The notes beneath the pieces are model-generated. The model was not told the DNA's origin. It did no database searches and saw only the letters and a program-made list of their open reading frames with translations. Below, in pieces: positions 1 through 7,190 of a DNA stretch of 40,752 nt (position 1 is its first letter; the number at the start of each line of letters is the position of its first letter). The stretch spans positions 1 through 40,752 of the forward strand of contig CAPBNZ010000006.1 in the NCBI GenBank assembly GCA_948585895.1, read 5' to 3'. Source of the stretch: an uncultured Clostridia bacterium. Its GTDB lineage: Bacteria > Bacillota > Clostridia > TANB77 > CAG-508. The translations under genes were made by a program, and so were the position numbers.

Positions 1-2
1 AG

Positions 3-323
3 AATTTTGAGGGGCTTAATGAAACAGATAGAACATCAATAGAAACAACATTAAAGAGATTAGAATTATATATTGAAAATGATAAATCTTTACCAGAACA
101 AATGAAATTCGATTTACAACTAAAATATTATGCTATTGCTCAAATATATTTAAGTCCCTATAAAATATATTTATTAGATTTAAAAGAAAAGTTATTTACT
201 AGAATATTTTTAGCTGCTAAAAAGTATTGTCCGATTGCAATTGATGAAGAAGAAAAATTAGAAGATTTTATGAATTACTTTATTGTATGTTTTAGAAATG
301 AGCTGGAGAAAAAGAATGGTTAA
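3..323 (+). CDS. Phage protein of unknown function, 5'-truncated by the window edge
   Basis: The reading frame is open from the first complete codon of the window, so the gene begins upstream. The visible part is about 106 residues, charged and rich in Tyr, Leu and Lys, with no signal peptide or motif I recognise. An internal ATG at 102 has no convincing Shine-Dalgarno, so the long form is preferred. It overlaps the next gene by 8 bases, which suggests translational coupling in an early phage operon. Function unknown. Confidence 0.6.
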   Translation, partial: NFEGLNETDRTSIETTLKRLELYIENDKSLPEQMKFDLQLKYYAIAQIYLSPYKIYLLDLKEKLFTRIFLAAKKYCPIAIDEEEKLEDFMNYFIVCFRNELEKKNG

Positions 324-516
324 TAATAGAAAATATCCAAGATTAACTGGAGTATGTGAAAAGGCAATTCGAAATCAATGGTGTTTAGGTTGTCAAAAGT
401 TAGAAGATTATAATTTTACTGGTGTTAATTATTGCAAATATGTTGATGTTGGGAGGAAAGAACATCTTCCCGATGTCAGCAAAGTAATAACAGATTATAA
501 ACAATTAAAAATATGA
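316..516 (+). CDS. Small four-cysteine (probable zinc-binding) phage protein
   Basis: This is a 66-residue protein starting at the ATG preceded by a GGAG sequence. An earlier ATG at 283 lies inside the previous gene and has no ribosome binding site. Four cysteines (VC, WCLGC, NYC) are spaced like a small zinc ribbon or zinc knuckle. Such proteins are common as unassigned early phage genes. Metal binding is inferred from cysteine spacing only. The role is unknown. Confidence 0.6.
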   Translation: MVNNRKYPRLTGVCEKAIRNQWCLGCQKLEDYNFTGVNYCKYVDVGRKEHLPDVSKVITDYKQLKI

Positions 517-593
517 CACTTCAAAATCAATTTTAAGGCGATTTATTTTTTATAAGTGTAATTTTATTACTAAACTATTAAAAATTAAAATCT

Positions 594-644
594 GCTTAAA
601 ATTTTATCAAATTTGGTATAAAAAAATGACCATGTTAGTATAAA
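594..644 (+). promoter_or_regulatory. Possible promoter in the 176-base gap before rusA
   Basis: The gap 517-692 has no gene. It contains an extended -10-like TGGTATAAA (614-622) and a second TATAAA (639-644) in a very AT-rich stretch. No good -35 is correctly spaced, so this is a weak prediction. A strong AAGGAG ribosome binding site precedes the ATG at 693. Confidence 0.25.
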
Positions 645-692
645 ATTTTAAAACAAAACTGACAGATAAGAAAAAAGGAGAAATGATAAATT

Positions 693-1109
693 ATGAAAAT
701 TAATTTTATTATTCAAGGTAAGGTACAAGCGAAACAAAGACCTAGATTTAATGGAAAATTTGCATATACACCAAGAGAAACAGTTGCTTATGAAAATTGG
801 GTTAAAACTTGCTATTTAGAGAAATACAAAGGTCAAAAACCATTAGAAAAACCATTAAAAGTAAAAATAATTGCTTATTATGACATACCAAAAAGCACTA
901 GCAAAAAAAAGCAGCAACAAATGTTAAATAATGAAATATTTCCAACAGTAAAACCAGATACAGATAATATTGCTAAAAGTATATTGGATTCATTAAATAA
1001 AATCGCATATTTAGATGATAAGCAAGTTGTTAAGTTGGAAGTAGAAAAATATTATGCAACAAATGCAAATGTTGCAGTTATGATAGAGGAGATTGAAGAT
1101 GGAAATTAA
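693..1109 (+). CDS. rusA: RusA-family Holliday junction resolvase
   Basis: The 138-residue protein has the RusA pattern: an N-terminal GKVQAKQRPRF strand and the catalytic core KPDTDNIAKSILDSLN followed by AYLDDKQVVKLEVEKYY. The acidic residues of the DxDN and DD segments bind the metal. RusA enzymes are dimeric endonucleases that resolve four-way junctions during recombination. In phages they also trim branched DNA before packaging. The length is normal for the family. It starts at an ATG with an AAGGAG site and overlaps the next small gene by 11 bases. Confidence 0.92.
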   Translation: MKINFIIQGKVQAKQRPRFNGKFAYTPRETVAYENWVKTCYLEKYKGQKPLEKPLKVKIIAYYDIPKSTSKKKQQQMLNNEIFPTVKPDTDNIAKSILDSLNKIAYLDDKQVVKLEVEKYYATNANVAVMIEEIEDGN

Positions 1110-1266
1110 AGTTGGAGATAAATTTAAAGGAAAAATAAACGGGGCTATTTTTAAGATTACAGAAATAGATGAGAAAAATAAAATGATTTTCTATAAAAGT
1201 AATGGAGAGAAACATCACTATGGATTAGATTCTTTTAAGAATTGCTTATTAGAAAAAATTGATTAG
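1099..1266 (+). CDS. Small hypothetical phage protein, 55 aa
   Basis: This short frame starts at an ATG inside the end of rusA and stops 12 bases before the RNA ligase start. The product is a basic, beta-rich polypeptide (begins MEIKVGDKFKGKING) that resembles small SH3-like phage proteins. It has no catalytic motif. The tight overlap and the GGAG at 1086-1089 upstream of the start support real translation. Function unknown. Confidence 0.55.
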   Translation: MEIKVGDKFKGKINGAIFKITEIDEKNKMIFYKSNGEKHHYGLDSFKNCLLEKID

Positions 1267-1278
1267 GAGGAAATAAAA

Positions 1279-2190
1279 ATGGAATTTAATAGATATCAGC
1301 ATATAGAAAGATTTAGGACTGATGAAGTAGAAAATATAGAGTTTGGAAAATGTTTTATATTTTATAAAATAGATGGTACAAATGGGCAGGTATATTTAGA
1401 TGAAGATGGAAATGTAAAGGCTGGAAGTAGGAACAGAGTCCTTACTTTAGAAAATGATAATGCAGATTTTTATCAATATGTATTACAAAGTGAAAGAATA
1501 AAAAAATATTTAGAAAAACATCCAAACCATAGATTATACGGAGAATGGTTAGTACCACATTCAATAAAAACTTATAGAAAAGATGCATGGAGAAGATTTT
1601 ATGTTTTTGATGTGGCATTACACAAAGAAGATAATACCGAAGAATATATTCCTTATGAAATTTATCAACCATTATTAGAAGAGTTTGAACTGGATTATAT
1701 TCCACCATTAGCTATATTAAAAAATCCGACAGAAGAGTCTTTAATAAGATGTTTGGAAAAAACGGGGCAATTTTTGGTTGAAGATGGAAAAGGAAATGGA
1801 GAGGGAATAGTTATAAAAAATTATGATTTTTATAATAAATATGGAAGACAAACATGGGCAAAAATTGTAAGCAATGAATTTAAAGAAAAACATGCAAAAT
1901 CTATGGGAGCAGATGTAGTTACTCAACAAGAGATAATTGAAGAAAAAATAGTTACTAAATATTGTACAGAAGCCTTTATTGAAAAAGAATATGCAAAAAT
2001 AGTTAATGAGAAAGAGGGATGGAGAAGTCAGTACATTCCTATGTTACTTGGTAGAGTATTTTCAGAACTAATAAAAGAAGAAACATGGAATTTTATAAAA
2101 GAATTTAAGAATCCTAAAATAAATTTCAAAACATTAAATGCACTAACTATCCAAAAAGTAAAAGAAACAAAGAGGGAGTTGTTTAATTGA
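1279..2190 (+). CDS. RNA ligase of the covalent nucleotidyltransferase superfamily
   Basis: The 303-residue protein carries the ligase motifs in order: motif I KIDGTNG with the predicted AMP-accepting Lys30, motif III FYVFDV near residues 108-112, motif IV EGIVIK at 175-180, and motif V around WAKIV with Lys195. This is the Rnl2-like RNA_ligase family. The enzyme adenylylates itself and seals 3'-OH and 5'-phosphate RNA ends. The C-terminal 100 residues are a lineage-specific extension. A GGAGG site lies at 1266-1270. The stop overlaps the start of the kinase gene by one base. Together with the next two genes it forms an RNA-repair cassette. Confidence 0.9.
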   Translation: MEFNRYQHIERFRTDEVENIEFGKCFIFYKIDGTNGQVYLDEDGNVKAGSRNRVLTLENDNADFYQYVLQSERIKKYLEKHPNHRLYGEWLVPHSIKTYRKDAWRRFYVFDVALHKEDNTEEYIPYEIYQPLLEEFELDYIPPLAILKNPTEESLIRCLEKTGQFLVEDGKGNGEGIVIKNYDFYNKYGRQTWAKIVSNEFKEKHAKSMGADVVTQQEIIEEKIVTKYCTEAFIEKEYAKIVNEKEGWRSQYIPMLLGRVFSELIKEETWNFIKEFKNPKINFKTLNALTIQKVKETKRELFN

Positions 2191-3065
2191 TGAATAAATT
2201 ATTTATGTTAGTAGGGTTGCCAGCCTCTGGAAAGACAACATGTGGAAAAAGATTAGCTGAAGTGGAAAATGCATTGATTGTATCTTCCGATGAAATAAGA
2301 AAAGAGTTGCTGGACGATATAAATGATCAAACCAAAAATGAAGAAGTATTCAAAGAAGTAGAAAATAGAATTATAAATGGTCTAAAAGAAAAAAATGTAA
2401 TATATGATGCTACGAATATAAATTATAAAAGAAGAATGGCTTTTTTACAAAAAATAAAGAATGCAGAAAAAATAGCTATTTTAATTGCAACACCTTATGA
2501 TGAATGTATAGAGAGAAATAGTAAAAGAGAAAGAAAAGTTCCCGAAGATGTAATTAAAAGAATGTATTACAATTTTTACATACCTCAATATTATGAGGGA
2601 TTTGATGAAATAAGAATATATTTTAATACCGATAGGAATTATTGGACTTATGATTTATTAAAAGAATTAGATGGTATTTCACAAGATAATCCACATCATA
2701 CATTAACAATAGGTAAACATTGCAAGAAAACCGCAGCTTTGCTAAAAAATTATGATTTATTTAAAGTGGGTTTGTTACATGACATTGGAAAAAAAGAAAC
2801 AAAAACATTCATAAATACAAAGGAAGAAAAAACAGAAATAGCACATTATTATAACCATGAAAGAGTAAGTGCATATATGTCATTATTTTATACAAATAGA
2901 AATGATGAAAAAAGGCAATTAGAAGTTGCTAATTTAATTCAATGGCACATGTTGTTACATAGAGAATTATCAGAAAAGACTATAATAAAATACAAGAAAT
3001 TACTAGGAGAGGAAACATGGAAAAAATTAAATTTATTATATGATGCTGATTTACAAGCGAAGTAA
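2190..3065 (+). CDS. Polynucleotide kinase fused to an HD phosphohydrolase
   Basis: The N-terminal half is a P-loop kinase with GLPASGKTT at residues 9-17, and YDATNIN at 72-78 matches the acceptor-side motif of the AAA_33/Pnk group. The C-terminal half is an HD domain: His177 in IGKHC, His197-Asp198 in LLHDIGKKE, and later His219/His223. The kinase should phosphorylate 5'-OH ends. The HD domain is likely to remove 3' or 2',3'-cyclic phosphates, as in the bacterial HD-Pnk enzymes, although there the HD domain comes first. ATG at 2190 was chosen over TTG at 2187. It would prepare ends for the ligase encoded immediately upstream. Confidence 0.85.
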   Translation: MNKLFMLVGLPASGKTTCGKRLAEVENALIVSSDEIRKELLDDINDQTKNEEVFKEVENRIINGLKEKNVIYDATNINYKRRMAFLQKIKNAEKIAILIATPYDECIERNSKRERKVPEDVIKRMYYNFYIPQYYEGFDEIRIYFNTDRNYWTYDLLKELDGISQDNPHHTLTIGKHCKKTAALLKNYDLFKVGLLHDIGKKETKTFINTKEEKTEIAHYYNHERVSAYMSLFYTNRNDEKRQLEVANLIQWHMLLHRELSEKTIIKYKKLLGEETWKKLNLLYDADLQAK

Positions 3066-3075
3066 GGAGGAAGTC

Positions 3076-3891
3076 ATGAATAGAGAAGAAAAAATTATGA
3101 AAAGAGTTCAAGAGCATTACAATTATTTGAAAGAAAAAGGATTTGAAGTTGTTTTTCTAGCATTACAAGGTTCTCAAAATTACGGATTAGATGTATATGA
3201 TGAAGATTATATATCAGATGTTGATACAAAAGCAGTAATATTGCCATCATTTGAAGATTTTGTATATGGAAGAAAATTATATAGTGAAACTTTAGTGTTA
3301 GAAAATAATGAGCACATTGATGTAAAAGACATAAGAGTAATGTTTGAAACATATAAAAAACAAAATGTAAATTTTATAGAAACATTGTTTACAGAATTTA
3401 AAATAGTTAATGAAAAGTATAAAGATATTTTACAACCATTATTTGATAATGCTGAAGAAATAGCACATATAAACAAGTATCAAGCAATCAGATGTATGGC
3501 TGGAATGAGTAAAGAGAAACTAAAGGCATTAAAGCATCCATATCCAACAATTGTAGATAAAATAAATAAATATGGATATGATCCAAAACAACTACACCAT
3601 ATATTAAGAATGAATGATTTTATAAAAAAATATGCAATATTAGAAAAGCCATACAAGGAATGTTTAATTCCAGACAATAAAGAGTATTTGATACAGATTA
3701 AAAAAGGAGTCTTGTCTGAAGATGAGGCAACACAATTAGCAGTAGAAACTGATGAAGACACTTATGATGTAAAAAACTGGGCAACTGGGTTTGATGATAG
3801 ACCAGATGTTATAAATCAAAAAGGGTTAAATATTTTAGATAAAACAAAATATGAAATTCTAAAAATGAGATTTAGAGAAGAATTAAAATAA
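3076..3891 (+). CDS. RlaP-like Pol-beta nucleotidyltransferase (COG3541 type)
   Basis: The 271-residue protein begins at an ATG with an AAGGAGG site. A longer in-frame start at 3040 lies inside the kinase gene and is rejected. The nucleotidyltransferase signature is clear: LQGSQNYGL (residues 30-38) followed by SDVDTKAV (48-55), with Asp48 and Asp50 as predicted metal ligands. This family (RNA ligase-associated polymerase beta, RlaP) is known to occur beside RNA ligases and Pnk proteins in RNA-repair operons. There it may add nucleotides or modify ends before sealing. The exact reaction is not established, so the role here is inferred from context. Confidence 0.85.
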   Translation: MNREEKIMKRVQEHYNYLKEKGFEVVFLALQGSQNYGLDVYDEDYISDVDTKAVILPSFEDFVYGRKLYSETLVLENNEHIDVKDIRVMFETYKKQNVNFIETLFTEFKIVNEKYKDILQPLFDNAEEIAHINKYQAIRCMAGMSKEKLKALKHPYPTIVDKINKYGYDPKQLHHILRMNDFIKKYAILEKPYKECLIPDNKEYLIQIKKGVLSEDEATQLAVETDEDTYDVKNWATGFDDRPDVINQKGLNILDKTKYEILKMRFREELK

Positions 3892-3906
3892 AGGAAGGTG
3901 TAATAA

Positions 3907-4044
3907 ATGGGAACAACTATTGCGGTGTTTATAATAAGTTTTCTAATAGGTTTTGGGGTTAGTTACTATGGAATTAAAGATGATATAAAAAAAGCTAAAA
4001 ATCTAGAAGAATTGAAAATTAAATATAATGTGAGGGATGAATAA
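3907..4044 (+). CDS. Small single-pass membrane protein, 45 aa
   Basis: The ATG follows an AAGGAAGGTG ribosome site. Residues 4-22 (IAVFIISFLIGFGVSYYG) form one transmembrane segment, followed by a charged cytoplasmic tail of about 20 residues. The stop overlaps the next ATG (TAATG). This size and layout recur in phage early operons, and the function is unknown. Confidence 0.6.
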   Translation: MGTTIAVFIISFLIGFGVSYYGIKDDIKKAKNLEELKIKYNVRDE

Positions 4045-4343
4045 TGTTAGTTTTACCAATAAAAAAGAAATGGTTTGACATGATTTTATCTGGAGAAAAG
4101 AAAGAAGAATACAGAGAAATAAAGCCATATTATGACAAAAGAATAGGTTATTATGCAATAGGTACTGGAAAAATCACAACATTAGTTTTAAGAAATGGTT
4201 ATAGTTATAATTCTCCATCAATTAAATGTAAATGTTCTATATCAATTGGAACAGGAGTAGAGGGGTGGGGAGCAGAACCAAACATAAATTATTATGTAAT
4301 TAAAATATTAAAAATTATAGAAAGGAGAAATTGCAATGGCTAG
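4044..4343 (+). CDS. ASCH-domain protein
   Basis: The 99-residue protein opens with the ASCH pattern MLVLPIKKKWFDMILSGEK, followed by KEEYREIKPYY. ASCH proteins have a PUA-like beta barrel that binds RNA or modified nucleosides, and some members are ribonucleases or amidohydrolases of acetylated cytidine. Its place between an RNA-repair cassette and small phage genes fits an RNA-related role, but no activity can be assigned from sequence. Translation is coupled to the upstream gene by a one-base overlap. Confidence 0.8.
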   Translation: MLVLPIKKKWFDMILSGEKKEEYREIKPYYDKRIGYYAIGTGKITTLVLRNGYSYNSPSIKCKCSISIGTGVEGWGAEPNINYYVIKILKIIERRNCNG

Positions 4344-4470
4344 TCTAGAAAGAAAAATACAAAGACAACAACTGATGAAACAACATAAAAAAGCACATAA
4401 TAATGCAAAATTCAATAAAATCTGGGAGCAATTCCAGAAAAATCAAAAAGGAAAGGAGGCAAAGAAATAA
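4336..4470 (+). CDS. Small basic hypothetical protein, 44 aa
   Basis: This short gene overlaps the ASCH gene by 8 bases, and its stop overlaps the next start (TAATG). An AAAGGAG site lies at 4321-4327. The product is Lys/Gln/His rich and probably one helix. No family is recognised. Confidence 0.5.
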   Translation: MASLERKIQRQQLMKQHKKAHNNAKFNKIWEQFQKNQKGKEAKK

Positions 4471-4667
4471 TGAATGATAAAGCAAAATATACAGATGTGA
4501 CTGATGAACAGAAAAATAGAATTGATGATGTTAGAAATATGTTTTCTGATGTGTACGATTTTATAGAAACAAACTGCAAACAAAGTAGAGAAACATCGTT
4601 AGCAATTACAAAATTAGAAGAAGCTCAATTTTGGGCTATAAAAGGAATAACAAGGGAGGAAAATTAA
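4470..4667 (+). CDS. Acb2/Tad1 hairpin-domain protein (probable anti-CBASS/anti-Thoeris sponge)
   Basis: The 65-residue, all-helical protein contains the segment SRETSLAITKLEEAQFWAIK (residues 39-58). I recognise this as the conserved C-terminal helix of the short phage Acb2/Tad1 hairpin family, and the N-terminal DVTDEQKNRIDDVR helix also fits. Characterised Acb2 proteins form hexamers that sequester cyclic oligonucleotide signals and so block CBASS; Tad1 proteins sequester Thoeris signals. The assignment rests on remembered sequence pattern and length, so ligand specificity is not predicted. Its AAAGGAGG site lies inside the preceding gene, and it sits in a tightly coupled early operon. Confidence 0.7.
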   Translation: MNDKAKYTDVTDEQKNRIDDVRNMFSDVYDFIETNCKQSRETSLAITKLEEAQFWAIKGITREEN

Positions 4668-4668
4668 A

Positions 4669-5208
4669 ATGAAAAAGATATTGATAAGTTTAGGAATAGT
4701 ATTGGGGATAATTTTAATGATAGTAGGAATATTTGTAGGAACAAACAATACAGCAATAAATTTAGAAGAACAAATAAAAGAAAGTAAATCAAGTATAAAT
4801 ATTCAAGAAAAAAGAAGAGAAGATTTAATATACAATTTAGTAGATACAGTAGAAAGCTATAATCAATATGAACAAGAGACCATGACAAGTATAATAGAGG
4901 CAAGAACAAAAGCAAATAGTGGGAATGTTGAAGAAGCGGAAATGCTAATTAATGCTGTTGCAGAACAATATCCAGAATTAAAAAGTAATGACAATTATAA
5001 AACATTAATGACAGAGTTAGCAGTAACAGAAAATTTGATAGCAGAACATAGAAACAACTATAATATCCAAGTTAAACAATACAATAAACATATAAAAAAA
5101 TTTCCTAACAGTTTAATACTAAACATGATGGGCTATGAGAAATTAGACAATACATATTTAAAATATGAAGCTTCAGAAGATGCACCAAGAGATCTATTTA
5201 AAGAATAG
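4669..5208 (+). CDS. LemA-family membrane-anchored coiled-coil protein
   Basis: The 179-residue protein has an N-terminal transmembrane segment (about residues 4-24) followed by the LemA helical bundle. Markers are RREDLIYNLVDTVESYNQYE, then a second helix with the characteristic YPELKSNDNYKTLMTELA and ENLIAEHRNNYNIQVKQYN. The length is typical of LemA. LemA proteins face the outside of the membrane and their biochemical role is unclear. A copy inside a prophage is uncommon in my experience. It lies 11 bases before a second membrane protein gene and is probably co-translated with it. Confidence 0.88.
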   Translation: MKKILISLGIVLGIILMIVGIFVGTNNTAINLEEQIKESKSSINIQEKRREDLIYNLVDTVESYNQYEQETMTSIIEARTKANSGNVEEAEMLINAVAEQYPELKSNDNYKTLMTELAVTENLIAEHRNNYNIQVKQYNKHIKKFPNSLILNMMGYEKLDNTYLKYEASEDAPRDLFKE

Positions 5209-5219
5209 AGGTGTTAAAA

Positions 5220-5981
5220 ATGGCTTTTGAAAATTTTACAATCACACCTAGAGAAATATTGGTTGCAATAGCAATAACTTTGACATTAGTAGGTTTAGGA
5301 TTTTTTATATCTGAAACAATAAAAAATGGTATAAACGAATCCAATGAAAAATATTATAAATCTCTGAAAATAAATAATGATGAAGAAATGTTTAAGTATG
5401 CAATAAAAACTAATGTAGGATATGTATTAGCACAAGGAAAAGTAAAAGCAGTTGAAGGAGTTTCAATTGAAGATATAAATGGAAAATACTTTAAAATAAA
5501 AAAAGTAAAAGAAGAATATACAAAGCATTATAGACAAGTTGAACATACAAGAACAAAATCAGATGGTACAACAGAAACATATTATACAACAGAAGAATAT
5601 TGGACTTGGGATTATGCTGGTCAAGAAGAATTTCACACAATTAAATTTAATTTTCTAGGTATTGATTTTAATTATGGAACAATAAATTTTAATAATGAAA
5701 AATATAAAGAAACAAAAAGCGGTGGTTACCATATTAGGTATCAATATTATGTTATACCATTTGAATTTGAAGGAACTTTATTTACATACATAGGTAATAA
5801 TACAATAAATCAAAATAACTTTTCTATAAATAATACAATTGAAAACATAATTAAATCAAAAGAAAATGAAGTAGATGGCTGGAATATTGGTTTTTGGATG
5901 ATATGGATAATATTTATTGTAATGATTGATTTTGGATATGTCTATTTAGAAAATAATTATTTAGAAGATAAAGCAAATTAA
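5220..5981 (+). CDS. Two-pass membrane protein, predicted partner of LemA
   Basis: The ATG at 5220 has an AGAGGTG site; a GTG start at 5211 would be part of that site. The 253-residue product has a transmembrane helix near residues 12-28, a large polar extracytoplasmic region with an aromatic-rich stretch (EEYWTWDYAGQEEFH), and a second helix near 221-240. I do not recognise a named domain. The topology places the central domain on the same side as the LemA bundle, and the adjacency suggests one complex. A cell-surface or superinfection role is possible but not shown. Confidence 0.7.
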   Translation: MAFENFTITPREILVAIAITLTLVGLGFFISETIKNGINESNEKYYKSLKINNDEEMFKYAIKTNVGYVLAQGKVKAVEGVSIEDINGKYFKIKKVKEEYTKHYRQVEHTRTKSDGTTETYYTTEEYWTWDYAGQEEFHTIKFNFLGIDFNYGTINFNNEKYKETKSGGYHIRYQYYVIPFEFEGTLFTYIGNNTINQNNFSINNTIENIIKSKENEVDGWNIGFWMIWIIFIVMIDFGYVYLENNYLEDKAN

Positions 5982-6002
5982 AAATTAAAGAATCCAACGA
6001 CA

Positions 6003-6030
6003 CCTAATTTACAAAAGAAGATTAGGAGTG
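6003..6030 (+). promoter_or_regulatory. Hairpin covering the ribosome binding site of the DUF1492 gene
   Basis: CCTAAT (6003-6008) can pair with ATTAGG (6021-6026), and the flanking CAC can extend the stem with GTG. The right arm overlaps the AGGAG site (6024-6028) of the gene starting at 6036. It could limit translation of the late regulator. This is inferred from pairing only. Confidence 0.35.
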
Positions 6031-6035
6031 GTGCT

Positions 6036-6467
6036 ATGACTAGAAAAGATTTAAAAGATTTTAGGAATAGAAAGAAATACATAAAATCAAAATTGGAGTT
6101 TCTCGAAGAAGAAGAAACGAGAATAATGAATATAACTCAAAAATTAGATGGGATGCCTCATGCAAAAAATAAGACAAGCTATGAGATTGAGAAGTATTTA
6201 GATGAAAAAAATGAAATAATGCAGAAAGAACTGCAACAATTCAAAGAATATACTAATGAAATTTATGAACAACTTAATCAATTAAAACCACTCTATGCAA
6301 CTATTTTACAAGAAAATTATATAAATGGAAAGTCTTTAGAAGAGGTTGCAGTAGCAGTTCATTATAGTTATTATAAAACTTGTCATCTCAATGGAGAGGC
6401 TCTAGATGAGTTTGATAAATTAGACAAAAATAAAAGTGAGCAAAAAAAAGCAAGAAAGAGCAAATAA
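6036..6467 (+). CDS. DUF1492/ArpU-like phage late-transcription regulator
   Basis: The 143-residue protein matches DUF1492-type phage regulators. A coiled-coil half includes YIKSKLEFLEEEETRIMNIT and the family-typical DGMPHAKNKTSYEIEKYLDE. A C-terminal helix-turn-helix resembles sigma-70 region 4 (LQENYINGKSLEEVAVAVHY, then YSYYKTCHLNGEALDEF). Such proteins sit at the end of the early region and are thought to switch on packaging and structural genes. That is exactly its position here, just before the ParB, radical SAM and terminase genes. Confidence 0.75.
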   Translation: MTRKDLKDFRNRKKYIKSKLEFLEEEETRIMNITQKLDGMPHAKNKTSYEIEKYLDEKNEIMQKELQQFKEYTNEIYEQLNQLKPLYATILQENYINGKSLEEVAVAVHYSYYKTCHLNGEALDEFDKLDKNKSEQKKARKSK

Positions 6468-6503
6468 AAATGTGTTATTATAGTATTATCATAGTTATGT
6501 AGT

Positions 6504-6548
6504 AGAGGTGATTCCGCTAGAAATAGTGGAGTGCCTCTAATTTTTTAT
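6504..6548 (+). terminator. Rho-independent terminator with a two-part stem
   Basis: An outer stem AGAGG/CCTCT (6504-6508 with 6534-6538) encloses an inner stem TCCGCTA/TAGTGGA capped by a GAAA tetraloop, followed by AATTTTTT. It separates the early operon from the late operon starting at 6587. Confidence 0.8.
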
Positions 6549-6586
6549 AATATATTTTCAATTGTGTTTTAGAAAAGAGGTATATT

Positions 6587-7189
6587 ATGAAAATTGAAAA
6601 TGCAGAAATTAGAACTATGGAATTAGCAAAATTACAACCAGCTAAATACAATCCAAGGGTAGAACTACAACCAGAAGATGATGTTTACAAAAGAATAAAG
6701 GCAAGCATCACAAAATTTGGAATGGTAGCTCCATTAGTAGTTAATAAAAGAAATGGATTATATACAATAGTTGGTGGACACCAAAGATATAACATTTTAA
6801 AAGAATTAGGCTATAAGGAGATACCATGTATTTTAGTGGATTTAGATGAAGTTGATGAAATAGAACTGAATTTATCTCTAAATAAAAATACAGGTTACTG
6901 GGACAATGAAAAATTAAAAGACATTTTTACGAACATTGACTTTGATGAAGAGGAAAAATACATAACTGGTTTTTCTGATGAGGAAATTGAAAATCTAAAA
7001 ACAGATTTTATTGAGGATTTAGTTAATGAAGATTTTTCTGATATTGGAAGTAATCCATTAGATAAGTTTTCAATGACATTTACTATTGATAAGGTATATG
7101 AAGAAAAATATTTAGCCTATGTTAAATTATTTGGAAAAGATAAGTTAATCAAATTGATGACTGCTGAAGTCATTAAGGAGGTGGACTAG
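6587..7189 (+). CDS. ParB N-terminal (ParB/sulfiredoxin) domain protein
   Basis: The 200-residue protein has the ParB/Srx fold: an N-terminal LAKLQPAKYNPR, then FGMVAPLVVNKRNGLYTIVG and the hallmark GGHQRYNILKELG near residues 63-75. There is no C-terminal DNA-binding ParB domain, so this is not a partition protein in the usual sense. Phage versions next to terminase genes bind CTP or have nuclease-like or modification roles. It ends one base before the radical SAM gene, whose AAGGAGG site lies inside its last codons. The two are probably functional partners. Confidence 0.82.
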   Translation: MKIENAEIRTMELAKLQPAKYNPRVELQPEDDVYKRIKASITKFGMVAPLVVNKRNGLYTIVGGHQRYNILKELGYKEIPCILVDLDEVDEIELNLSLNKNTGYWDNEKLKDIFTNIDFDEEEKYITGFSDEEIENLKTDFIEDLVNEDFSDIGSNPLDKFSMTFTIDKVYEEKYLAYVKLFGKDKLIKLMTAEVIKEVD

Positions 7190-7190
7190 T

